In this document: positions 1 through 10,340 of the stretch, piece after piece
How the letters are laid out: each line of letters opens with the position of its first letter
Position numbering within the stretch: position 1 is the first letter of the stretch
NCBI GenBank assembly: GCA_023374045.1
Contig: CM041779.1
Span: 146,507,485 to 146,571,484 of the forward strand
DNA: 64,000 bases
Source: Limonium bicolor
Taxonomy: Eukaryota; Streptophyta; Magnoliopsida; Caryophyllales; Plumbaginaceae
Direction: 5' to 3'
Notes under the pieces: model-generated
What the model was told of the DNA's origin: nothing
Databases searched by the model: none
Seen by the model: only the letters and a program-made list of their open reading frames with translations
Made by a program: the position numbers and the translations under genes

Positions 1-1828
1 CAACCTGCTGAAACGGATGCAGACCAGGATTTCTCCGTACATATATCACACCACCTCATCAACTACCATTTTCTCCATAGTTAAGTGTTTTAACCGACTC
101 ATCATTATTAGTTGTAAGTTCACTGGAGAATGCCTTTTTATTTATTCGATGCCCCGTAGGGTCTTACACATACCTAGGAGAGATCTAGGTTATATTCATG
201 TTCTGTGCCAATGCTCTAAGGTTGGTATTACCGAACCTTTCTTCCTAAATTTTAAGTCTTAGGTAAATTGAACATTATAGACAGTGTCGTACTTTAATGC
301 GTTACCATCCTTGCTCGTATCGTAGTCGATTAATAATTGATATCCATAGCCAAAGGCGTTCGTGCACCAGTAATCAGACGCTAAATAATCGAGCAGATAA
401 CATTACATAAGCACATGCATTTTCAACCATATCATCTTAAGCAATTAGCACACAGATGTCTGAACTCAAAGAATCCATCAGGGTTCACACCATAGAATCC
501 AACATACCTTACACCGTTGTCGCTCGCGTGATAACCCCCGCGTAGGCTCTAACGCTCATAGTGCTCGTGTCTACCCACTCGTATCTTTGGTATACACATT
601 GTTCTAATATCAGTACGTATGTGTGTATTTCGTATTTACTTAACTAATCTAGACCAACCCGTACTTCCAACCCGTGCCTAAGTCTTAATTGACCTCTTGT
701 TTATCTCGATGGTCGTTAGCCTTAAGGATTTAGATTTCACCCACTCGTTATAGTTTACGAGTGTAATTTTTGCTACGGTAGTATTATTTACCACATGGAA
801 ATTTTGTTCACGTTTTGTTTACGTAATTATCGGTTTACATGCATACGGGAATAACGTTACGTTGTATGCATGACGTTTAAACATTCCGCTATACAAACTA
901 ATTAGCGTAGTTATATTTACGTAAGTACGCGGCTTATCTATACATATATACAAACAATTACGTATATATTATAGTTGTAACTATACATCATTGTTTATGT
1001 ACTGTTCGCGTGCATGTAAAATATTACCCCACTGTAAACATTTACAATACGGTTGTCATTACATTTACGATTCCACTCGTAGTAGCACAATCTCGTATGT
1101 GGCTTGTTATTCATACTATATCCTCATGCTAAGTTACAAGTTCACATTATAAAATTTTATAGAGTCCCTCTTATAATATATTCTTTCATACTTGATATAA
1201 TGTCTCATTATATCATCCAAAACTTTATAATATATTATGTTCAAACTTTAAAATTCCCTAAACAGCCTGTATATATTGTTGGTAATGACAATCTCTTCCC
1301 TTCATAGTTTGATTATTTATGAGATTAACCCATATATTATAAACATTACATTTCTAGTCTTATTAAATTATAACTTAAGGTTTTCAAACATTATTATATA
1401 CATATAATGTGTATATAATTTCCGAGTAGCCCAATATTCTTCCGGAAATTCCTATGTCATCTCACATGTTTTGTATATTCACAAAACTACCCCATATTCC
1501 ACTTGTTATATTATTTACCTTATTAATTTATAACATAAGGTATCTTAACATTATAATATACATACATATGTATATTTATATTTGCGGGTAATCCCTCAGC
1601 TTATTCAAGTTTGATTGTTCACTCGCATCTTTCTTTATTTACACTTTAACCCACCTTAATTCCATAAACTTACAATCCTTAAACTTTATGTTATACAATC
1701 TATTTATTTAAAATACCAAACCAGCCTCTAAATTCCCCATAAATTGCGTACAACCCCTATAAGATCTCAATTCATTCGGCACCCCTAACTTTCGGTTATT
1801 TACACATTAACTCCCATAAATTGCGTAC
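1..1828 (-). mobile_element. L1: antisense LTR-like segment, 5' part cut by window edge
   Basis: This is the first of five copies of the L segment. Base 1 corresponds to 11248 in L2 and 17364 in L3, so about 900 bp lie outside the window. It has no protein-coding character: the ORFs are short and AT-rich. It ends about 1828 at a fusion with the PMD element (ttgcgtacaacgctctcg). L2 runs on past this point, so the fusion is a real breakpoint, and L3 shows the same one. The LTR reading comes from the start of L2 and L3, which resembles the reverse complement of the solo LTR 3' end near 43005. Confidence 0.6.
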
Positions 1829-2014
1829 AACGCTCTCGTTGTAGTAAAAGTCGTTAAACCCATTCTTAATGCGTTTGAACGTTATAATTGTGACTTGACA
1901 TTTATTCTGTTAAGTTATAGACGTTCTCATGTGTTTACTACCAAACGACGTTAATATGTTGAAATCAAGTCAAAACTAGCGTTTTTGCCAAAAAACGCTC
2001 AAAAACGCGCATGT

Positions 2015-2175
2015 TATATATAAACGGGACGTGTCCCGTATCTTCATTTCTCACGCACACACTATCTCTCCTCTAAATTACCTCACCAGAATCCTCTCTT
2101 CCAGCGCGTCAGATCACCCCCGGAGCCGCTGCCGGACCACCGCCGGACGTCGACCACCGCTTGAAAAATCTTCCG
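2015..2175 (+). promoter_or_regulatory. Promoter-like TATA, palindrome and leader exon 1 of PMD copy 1
   Basis: TATATATAAA (2015-2024) is followed directly by the near-perfect palindrome CGGGACGTGTCCCG (2025-2038), which has an ACGT core. A pyrimidine-rich stretch follows and ends at a consensus donor, TTCCG|GTAAGT, at 2175/2176. The arrangement is kept in all four PMD copies. Transcription start near 2050 is inferred. Confidence 0.5.
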
Positions 2176-2309
2176 GTAAGTTTTTCAAAAACAAAATTCC
2201 TAAGTTGTAGATCTTGATGTGGTGAATCCGAATTTGTGTTAGTTTTTAAAACACTTGTTAGTTTTTGGCTAGATCTACAATTAAAATTATGAAGAAAAAA
2301 ACTTGAAAA

Positions 2310-2697
2310 CTTCATTAACGGAGTTCTGCAATTCGCCCCTTCCGTCGACACTACTGTGCTCTGAAAATTGTCACGGTCGACATGAGATTGCCCAGGTCGC
2401 CTCTGTCGTCGACACGAACTGGCGCGGTTCACCCAACCAACCGACACGAGGAGCGCCAACTCGCCACAGCTGCCTACATGCACCGTCTGGACTCACCCGC
2501 GCCCGTGACACGACTCCTGCTCATTTCTCGGTTCGTGTCGAACCTCTCCGACTCACCACGGCGTGCAAGGTGAACAGGATGAACTCGCCCCATCGGCAGA
2601 CACAAGCGGGTTGAACTCGCCTTGGCGGCGGACATGAAATGGGGCAACTCGCCTCTACAGCTGACACAAGCAGCCTAGTTTTGCCCCGCCTATTGAG
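2310..2697 (+). other. GC-rich leader exon of PMD copy 1 with degenerate 33-45 bp repeats
   Basis: This is a sharply GC- and CpG-rich island in AT-rich DNA, built from diverged units with cores such as AACTCGCC and GACACGAG. It ends at a consensus donor (TATTGAG|GTGAGT, 2697/2698), so it is probably a 5' leader exon. A 103-codon open frame here is roughly kept in other copies, but it resembles no protein I know and shifts frame between copies. I treat it as non-coding. Confidence 0.45.
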
Positions 2698-4145
2698 GTG
2701 AGTTTATTTTTATTTTTTATTTTTTATAATAAATCTTTTTAAATTTATTAATGTAATTATAAATCAATACATTTTAAAATTAACAAGTACTAATAAACCA
2801 ACTCACATATGTACGACAATTATAAAGTCAAGAGTTACAATAAATTGACCAGGAAGGTCAAAGTTGACAAACTCATAAGAAAGATGAGATTCTTAATTTA
2901 CCATTATTGTAACTCTTGAATTATAGTCATTCCAAGCTTCCTTATAATAACTTAGACTCTTCATATCTAATGTTTTATAATATGATTTCTTCATATATGA
3001 AACCCATCTCTTAATACATCAATTATAACTTAAACATATAATTGTAACACTCCATAAGTCCTTATAATTCCAAATGAACCTTAAGGTTCCTTAGAACAAG
3101 TTAGGAGTAAATAAAAATATGCTCAAGAACTCCTTTGTTGAACCGGTTTTTGTGTCGGTATTAAACTACTGTGGTTGACTTGTTTTATGGGGAGCATGAT
3201 GCTACTCTGTACCTTTAGCATCTATGTCAAAGTGGGAAGCAAGTTGGATAGGTTTCTTAGATCTAAACTAACAAGATAAGTTAAGTATAAGTTTGGGTAT
3301 TAATTTGTGTCCTTGGTGTAACCGGAAATGGGAGGAAGTTTTATAGGTTGATTTCTTTGTGTTTTAGAGACCATTAAGGTTGATTAGACTTATAATAAGC
3401 TGTAGGAACACTTAGACTAAGTAGATTTAATGAAAGAACCAAGACAAGCTATGTGCAAAGGTGTACATAAGGATGTAAATACATAAAATTGTTCTTTGTT
3501 CCTTGTTGTGGCCGATTTTGTGAGGTTTTATGGTCTAATTTTTGTGTATTTTTAGAGATAATTGAAGTTAATATTGGTTATATAAGGTTATATTATCTGT
3601 TAGTTTAAATTAATTTGGTATCGCAACTTAGCTACAATTAATTGTCGAGGGACGGAAATTAACCGTCGTTTAGTTTTCTGTTGCTCATGTATGTGTGGGT
3701 TCTGATCAGTTTTTGGGCATCAATTGGTTGGTTAACTTGCTGATTCTGCGCAAGCAAAAAGTGTATTGGTATTTATTGTGAAATTAATGTTTACTGTGAA
3801 ATCTTACCCTGACTAATGATTGTTGGATTTATTGTTTGAATGTTGTGTGGTGAATTGGAATAAAGAATGAATTATATAGTTATAATTGATGTATTGGAAT
3901 GAAGAATGAATTATAAGTTCAAAGGAATTTACATTCTCACCCCTAATTTATTTTATACCATTACAATCTTACATAATACTCAATATACATATCATTTCTC
4001 TCTTTATAATTATAACTCAAAGTTACCACCAAGAATAACTTATAAGTCTCTTACATTTGACAGTGGTATGCTATAACTGTTATGTTCATTTATTATTACT
4101 TACTTGCGTAGCTTATCTTAATTGTGATTTGTTCAACTTGTGTAG
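2698..4145 (+). other. Long leader intron of PMD copy 1
   Basis: This AT-rich stretch runs from the GTGAGT donor to the TTGTGTAG acceptor just before the ATG at 4148. I see no coding signal. It is collinear in the other three copies. Confidence 0.45.
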
Positions 4146-4147
4146 TG

Positions 4148-6635
4148 ATGGATAAGTTTAAGAAAGCTCTCAGGAACGTGTACACCAAAAAAAAGAAAGA
4201 TAGAAATGTGGAGCAGCCAATGACGACTTCGTACCGTCGTGAGCGCGGTGCCGGATTTGATCCTCCACGGCACTCGTCTTTCCACCCACAGCAGAGTCAT
4301 GTTAAGCCTGCACGACACTCGTCATTTAAGCCACAGCTGGGCCATGCTGAGCTGCCACGTCACTCATCATTTCACACACAGCAACAGCTTATCATGGACC
4401 CATCCTCGGCCTAGCCATTATATGATTCTGACCCAAGTCGCACACATACCAAGGAGGAGGGTGCATGTGGCTTCATCCTCTGCAGGTGGTTGATCTGGCC
4501 GAGTACCATAGCTCCAGTTATGATATAGAGGGTCAGAGTAGCCACCACGTGGTGCGTGTGGAGGCACAGAATTTTGCTGGTGGTAGCTGTCATGACCACC
4601 GCGCGTGGCATATGGTGGCATAGACTTCTGCTGGGGGTAGCTATCATGACCCCCGTACCCCTCCGGTTGCTGCAGCCGTTGACATGGACATCGATGAGGA
4701 GGAGGCTAAGGAGACGGATGAGGATGAGGACCTGGACGAGGATGACCCTGATCATGAAAGCACGACTAATGAGGAAGATGCTCTCGCTATAAAGCCCATT
4801 CTTCCCACTTTCTGGAGGCTAAATGATGTGCCAGTACCTGGTGGTCCGCTACTGACTAGTGTCATCACCAGTTTCGGGGGGCATGTCGCCATTTACCTTT
4901 TGTCAATGACTAAGGTACATACTCTCATCTTACACTTTGGCAAGTAGATTTAATTATTTCTTCATGCTGTGTAAATGTTGTGGTAATTATCTAGGTACGG
5001 GGTGTTTTGGGATTTAAACCACGAAAGCATATAATCACGAACTAGCCGTTTAGCCTGGTTCCTTGCAAAAGGACAAGGAATATGATTATGCACTCAAGGA
5101 TGGATCATCTGCTAGATGTCACATGGGGTTTCAATAACATGTCATTGATCTCGGCCTTTGTGTAGAGGTGGCAGCCGGACACCAACTCTTTCCACATGCA
5201 CTTTGGAGAGATGACGATCACACTTCATGATGTGTGGCAGATACTAAGGATCCCTATCGTTGGTCATCCGGTTGTGGGGGATCCATCAAACACTGAGCTT
5301 AAGGAGACGATAACTACGTTGTTAGATTTTCAAAATGGTGTTAGTAGATGACAGGTTTCATGTGGCATACTGGTGTTGTTCAGATAGGTCCACTTATAGA
5401 GTGGTGTTCGACCGGGCAGAGGGTACATGAAGGAGGCGTATGGTTGGCCCTACTATGCGATCGGTACCACCATCTTTTCTAATAAGGGGCATGGACGCAT
5501 AAGTCCCATACCGTTCTGGCTAGTCACTCCCATGAGCCGACCTGTGAAGCTAAAGAAGTATGCATGGGGAGCAGGTACTCTTGCATGGTTGTATCGCCAG
5601 CTGGGGATAGCATCTCGTGCTGACTGTAGTAGCATTGCTGGCTGTTTGACCCTCCTCGAGGTAAGTGTTTTAATGTACAACAATGTCTAATAAATTTTCA
5701 TGAATTCACATTAATAGTTGGCATAATTTATTTATTTTAATTTCCATAGTGTTGGATATATGCATACTTCCCCACTCTTAGACCAGTAGTTAGTGCTGAT
5801 TGGCGTGATGGGGATGATAGACCGTGGGCTATGAGATGGGTCAAGTCCACCTCCCAGCAGAAAGATAAAGATTCGCTGGAGAACTACCGCAAGCATCTAG
5901 ATGCTCAAACACCAAGAAATGTAAGTGGTGCAACAATTTCAATTTGTATTATTTACATTATTGTTTCTTATTGATGCTTATGTTTCCCTGTGATCCAATG
6001 TAGATTGATTGGTTGCCCTACGGTCGCGAGAAGGGTCGCACTTGGTACAGGGGTACCTTGCAGTACATGACGGTGAATGAGCCATATATGCCGGAGCGTT
6101 GTCTCCGTCAATTCGGGTATGTTCAGTGTATCCCACCTCCCCCTATTAGACCGAACATTAGATCCGAAAAGAGAGGGAGAAAGGGTCCCCCTATAAATGT
6201 GTGTACCCCCCCATGTATAGTGTGGGACACCACACGTGAGTGTGCTGCTACTGCGGGGTGCACTAAGACAAGGGCGGTGCTGCACTCATGTGACAAAGAT
6301 TATCTGCATTGGTACGCCAAACACAGCCATCCAAAGATTCTAAATCCTGACATGTGCAACAACACCTTCATTCATCGGCTGGATCCTGCCCTAGTAAGTT
6401 GATCTCTACCTTTTATAATTTCAGTTGATTATTACATTTTGTGAATGCCAGGCTAACTTAATAATATTATGATGCAACTCATGAGTGGGCAACTGAGATT
6501 GGTAGGCCTTACCTTCCCGGGAACCGTAGCTGGGACTAGCGTTACTACCGTGAGGAGATGCTAGAGGAGGAACAGAGGGCAACTACGCAGGGGATAGATG
6601 AGGCCTTCAACACCTTATCTATATGGGATTCATAA
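4148..6635 (+). pseudogene. Plant mobile domain (PMD) protein, copy 1, degenerate
   Basis: This resembles transposon-type PMD proteins (MAIN/MAIL-like, also annotated as serine/threonine phosphatase 7 long form homologs). The N-terminus MDKFKKAL is basic, followed by three RHSSF(H/K)PQ repeats and an acidic stretch (DIDEEEAKETDEDEDLDE). The PMD follows, with HMHFGEMTITLHDVW near 5198, then WLPYGREKG, LRQFGYVQ and YLHWYAKHSHPKIL. Apparent exons end at 4914, 5660, 5920 and 6393 with GT donors. Later ones start at 4995, 5750 and 6004 after AG. The last acceptor reads AA (gatgcaactc) instead of AG. Stops include one after HIITN, two at 5341-5349 where copy 3 has CAGCAG, and one near 4412. It is not expected to give a full protein. 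The start is the ATG just after the TTGTGTAG acceptor. Confidence 0.8.
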
Positions 6636-6880
6636 TATCACCAGTATGGTGTGCTGTAGTTTAGGGTTTTATTATGTTTTTGTTAATTTAGGATACAATT
6701 TGGATGTTTGTTGACTTTCTACATTTATGAGACTAAACTGTTTGTAGTTATAATGAATCTTCATTTGTAAGACCTTAACTTGTGTTATGTTAGAAGTTTC
6801 ATTGATTTATGTTATGTGGGATTGTTTCCTTACAAATGCATCATAGAATTGAAAGTTATGGTTCATTATCAAATTTTATA

Positions 6881-7330
6881 GATCCAAACATCTATCAAAT
6901 GAATATCTAATAATCCAAACATCTACCAAAGATTATAAATTCAGAAAAGTATAACAACAAGTTTATTCCACGTCCAAACATCCCAAAGATTATAAAACAA
7001 GAAAAGTATAACAACATGTTTATTCCACGTCCAAACATCTACCAAAGATTATAAATCCAGAAAAGTATAACAACACGTTTATTCCACGTCCAAACATCTA
7101 CCTAAGATTATAAATCCAGAAAAGTATAACAACACGCTTATTCCACGTCCAAACATCTACCAAAATTATAAATCCAGAAAAGTATAACAACACGTTTATT
7201 CCACGTCCAAACATCTACCAAAGATTATAAATCCTGAAAAGTATAACAACACGTTTATTCCACGTCCAAACATCTACCAAAGATTATAAATCCATAAAGT
7301 ATAACAACACGTTTATTCCACGTCCGAACC
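6881..7330 (+). repeat. 59-bp exon-derived minisatellite, PMD copy 1 (7 units)
   Basis: There are seven units of about 59 bp with the core TTTATTCCACGTCC, then CAAACATCTACCAAAG and AAGTATAACAACAC. The unit aligns to the PMD exon segment at about 6319-6385, which encodes KHSHPKILNPDMCNNTFIH, so it is an expanded piece of the gene's own 3' coding sequence. Confidence 0.8.
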
Positions 7331-7514
7331 CCACTTTGGTGAGTTATATCTTGATCGAGATTACTATCCTAGTAATCGTAGTTGGAATTGGCATTACTTC
7401 AATCACGGAATGCCAGAGGAGGAGCGAAGAGTCATTGAACAAGAGATTGATGAGGTGTTTCAACACCCTCTCCATCTGGGATTCATACTCATACATGTAT
7501 GGTGGCTCTTAGTT
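7323..7514 (+). pseudogene. Second, decayed copy of the terminal PMD exon (copy 1)
   Basis: This follows the last minisatellite unit directly. It parallels the terminal exon at about 6474-6660: both have gaggaggaNc...gatgaggNNttcaacacc...atNtgggattcata. It therefore looks like a tandem duplicate of the gene end. It is frameshifted and has no open reading through the join. Confidence 0.65.
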
Positions 7515-7770
7515 TTTAGCTTTGCACAATGTAACAAACTTCATTAGCATTTGTTAGATATTTATTCGATTTATGTTAATGTGCGATCACTATTTGTGTT
7601 TTTATTTTAGACGATCATGGTCATTTCTAACAAATGTCCTAGAATTCAAACCCGATGCATCAGAGAAATCAAAGTGAATATCGAATAATCCAAACATCTA
7701 CCAAGTGGAACAAACCTAATGTTTATGTCACGAGAACTGAAATATATCCAAATGTAGAAATTCCAAACAA

Positions 7771-8190
7771 CTTGTATTGAACACAAGGTGTGATTAATGT
7801 TGGTATGTTGTACGCTTATGAGGAGAAGCAGTTTCTGCTACATTTTTTGTTTCCAAGTGTGGTCATTCTGGATGATTAATGAAATATCTAGCATAAAACA
7901 ATTTAAGGTCTTTACATTTGGATATATTTTACTTCTCGTGGTAGTAACTTCAGAAACAACTTGTATTGAACACAAGGTGTGATTAATGTAGGTATGTTGT
8001 ACGCTAATGATGAGGAGTAGTTTCTGCTACATTTTTTGTTCCAAGTGTGGTCATTCTGGATGATTAATGAAACTTCTAGCATAAAACAATTTAAGGTCTT
8101 TACATTTGGATATATTTAAGTTCTCGTGGTAGTAACTTCAGAAACAACTTGTATTGAACACAAGGTGTGGTTAATGTTGGTATGTTGTAC
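7771..8190 (+). repeat. 188-bp tandem array in the PMD element 3' region (copy 1)
   Basis: Units start at 7771, 7960 and 8148 (CTTGTATTGAACACAAGG); the last one is partial. Part of the unit (taatgaaacttctagcataa, then aaggtctttac) resembles the reverse complement of the PMD 3' flank near 6755-6805, so an inverted piece of the 3' flank was amplified. Confidence 0.7.
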
Positions 8191-8204
8191 GCTGATGAGG
8201 AGGA

Positions 8205-8755
8205 GCATATTAGAGAATTGAAAGTGAATATCGAACAAACCTCATGTTTATGTCACGAGAACAGAAATATATCCAAATGTAGAAATTCCTAACAAAAGTC
8301 CTAGAATTCAAACCCCATGCATCAGAGAATTGAAAGTGAACATCTTATATTCCAAACATCTACCAAACGGAACAAACCTAATGTTTATGTCTGAAATATG
8401 TCCAAATGTAGAAATTCCTAACAAAAGTCCTAGAATTCAAACCCCATGCATCAGAGAATTGAAAGTGAATATCGAACAAACCTAATGTTTATGTCACGAG
8501 AACTGAAATATATCCAAATGTAGAAATTCCTAACAAAAGTCCTAAATACCCCATGCATTAGTGAATTGAAAAGTGAACATCTAATAATCCAAACATCTAC
8601 CAAGCGAACAAACCTAATGTTTATGTCACGATACTGAAATATATCAAAATGTAGAAATTCCTAACAAAAGTCATAGAATTCGAGCCCAATGCATCAGAGT
8701 ATTGAAAGTGAATATGGAACAAACCTAATGTTTATGTCACGAGAATTGAAAGTAG
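8205..8755 (+). repeat. Irregular 110-130 bp tandem array (copy 1)
   Basis: The units recur irregularly around GAATTGAAAGTGAATATCG, CCTAATGTTTATGTCACGAG and ATGTAGAAATTCCTAAC. Unit length varies through internal deletions. No coding potential is seen. Confidence 0.7.
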
Positions 8756-8923
8756 GGTTCATTCCGAGCAGCAGTCATTTAAACGCTTTCTTGATCCTAA
8801 GTTACATTGTTTGTGAGGAAATGATCACGATTATTACTTCTTTTACTTAATTATATATTTTGATTTGTTAGGAGGTTTCTTAAATCCTAAAATCACTCAA
8901 CTATATAACAAAATATTGGAAAT

Positions 8924-9171
8924 ACAAAATGCCACAAAACGTGTCAAATAAAGACACTATATTGTTCAACTCGTGTCAAATTAAATCACTATGTTGTTCA
9001 ACTAGTGACACATCAAATCACGAGTTGAGCTAGGTCTTCATTTTATTTGTCACGAGTTGAGCAATGTAGTGATTTAATTTGACACGAGTTGAACAATATA
9101 GTGATTTAATTTGACACGAGTTGAGCAAAATAGTGACTTTGTTCGATACGTTTTTTTGGCATTTTAGTAAC
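8924..9171. mobile_element. Foldback MITE-like hairpin, copy 1
   Basis: The imperfect inverted ends are acaaaatgccacaaaacgtg and, at the far end in reverse complement, actaaaatgccaaaaaaacg. Each arm holds repeats of about 35 bp (cacgagttgaacaatatagtg), so the whole stretch can fold into one hairpin. Copies occur at 15027, 26279 and 34516. No target duplication could be fixed. Confidence 0.55.
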
Positions 9172-9259
9172 AAAGAAATGACTGTTAAAACCGTTTCATA
9201 TATTGATTTTTATTTTTTTAAAGAAAAACGGGTGCCCTAACACTATTCCGGATAGTTTG

Positions 9260-9840
9260 GTAAAAAAAAATTATACTGCAGTTAGTAAAATCACTATTCA
9301 TCAAGTATAAACTTCTTTAATTAAATCACAAGTGTATATCAATTAATGAAAAAAAGCTACACCCACACTTTGTTACATGTTTAAAATTAGTATAAATTAA
9401 TTGGTGTAAATTATGGTACTATATTGGTCTAAATTTGTAGAAAAATTAGTATAAATTATGTGTTTAAAACTCTATATTCTTTTTTATGGTACAAAATAAT
9501 TTTGAAAAAAATCTAAGAAATATTTACTTTTTTTCAATGTTGTATGATATTTTAATAATTTTTTATAATATTTTAAATTATTTTTATAGTTATCTATATT
9601 CTATAGTATTTTGTATTTTTTGTGAATTTTAGTGAATTTTTTAACACTTAGGGGCATATTGTGAACTTTAAAAGTACTTTGAAAACTAGTAGGGGTATTT
9701 TTGTATTTTTTGCTTCTGGTCAATGACATAGTGGTATTTCATGGAATTTTGAAAAAATATAGTGGCATTTCGTGACTTTTTTTTTGAGTGGCATTTCATG
9801 AATTAGCCAAAAATATAATGGCATTTCATGAAATTTCCCT
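9260..9840. other. AT-rich linker with MITE remnant and short tggcatttcatg repeats
   Basis: Near 9270-9310 the sequence ttatactgcagttagtaaaatcac resembles the end of the MITE at 55585. Near 9375-9395 acatgtttaaaa resembles its other end. From about 9720 short repeats of tggcatttc(a/g)tgaa run up to the hAT remnant. No gene is seen. Confidence 0.4.
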
Positions 9841-10338
9841 TCAAAATATGAGAGATGACGGGTGGGAAAAAATTTTCCCCAAGGTTCTTGACTTTTGCTC
9901 TAAATATAATATTGAAGTTTCAGATATGAATACTACGTATATTTCCCAAGGAAGATCTGAGAGATTTGCTCAACATTGCACATATTTTCATCACTATCAG
10001 ATTGAGGTGTTTCTTGCAATCATTGATCTTCAGCTTCAAGAATTTAACAATCAGTTTGATGAGACAAATATGGAGTTGCTTATTTGGATGACAAGCAAAA
10101 AGGTGCTACAGTTGTCAAAGATACCAGGTTTTCAAACCTAAAAGATATTGGTCAACTTTCAATGAAGTTGGTGGAGACTTCTAAGCACCTTATATATTCA
10201 GAAGTATATAAGCTATTGAAGTTAGTGTTGGTTCTTCCAGTAGCGACGACAAGTGTTGAAAGAGGATTTTTTGCATTGACTTTTGTAAAGAGTAAACTCG
10301 TAACAGCATTGAAGATCGATTTTAAATTGATTGTTTAG
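9841..10338 (+). pseudogene. hAT transposase C-terminal remnant, copy a
   Basis: This resembles plant TTF/MYM-type hAT transposases. It reads MRDDGWEKIFPKVLDFC, RSERFAQHCTYFHHYQIE and FDETNMELL, then after a frame change at about 10085 DDKQKGATVVKD and LPVATTSVERGFFALTFVKS, which is the hAT dimerisation region. The N-terminus is absent, and the middle between the FDE-NMELL part and the DDKQK part is shorter than in intact family members. The ATG at 9788 belongs to flanking short repeats and was not used as start. It cannot be active. Confidence 0.8.
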
Positions 10339-10340
10339 TT

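Larger units (their letters stand above)
1829..8880 (+). mobile_element. PMD element, copy 1 (5'-truncated)
   Basis: This transposon-like unit carries a degenerate plant mobile domain gene. In order it holds: the end of a repeat region with aacgctctcg motifs, a promoter-like TATA with palindrome, a short leader exon, a GC-rich leader exon, a long intron, the PMD exons, a 59-bp minisatellite, a decayed second 3' exon and two tandem arrays. Copies at 34800-46110 (minus) and 56737 onward extend further 5' into repeats of about 190 bp that copy 1 lacks. I see no transposase, so it is probably non-autonomous. The 3' limit is uncertain. Confidence 0.65.

Noticed and set aside
17..262. ORF conserved in L1, L2 and L3 (ISPYIYHTTSSTTIF)
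   Set aside because: The conservation is explained by DNA-level duplication. It has low complexity, no start context, and is broken in L4 and L5.
2303..2614. 103-codon ORF in the GC-rich leader exon, repeated in copies 2 and 3
   Set aside because: The opposite strand is also open. Indels between copies shift frame. There is no known domain, and the GC-rich repeats make long frames by chance.
4411..4755. Minus-strand ORFs antisense to the PMD N-terminal exon
   Set aside because: The plus-strand frame with the acidic stretch fits the exon plan and splice signals. The antisense frames are mirror effects of skewed codons.
6881..7330. CRISPR-like regular repeats
   Set aside because: The units are contiguous with no unique spacers and derive from the neighbouring exon. 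The context is a plant genome.
9788..9840. MAFHELAKNIMAFHE as hAT N-terminus
   Set aside because: It is encoded by short tggcatttcatg repeats. Similarity to hAT transposases starts only at MRDDGWEK.
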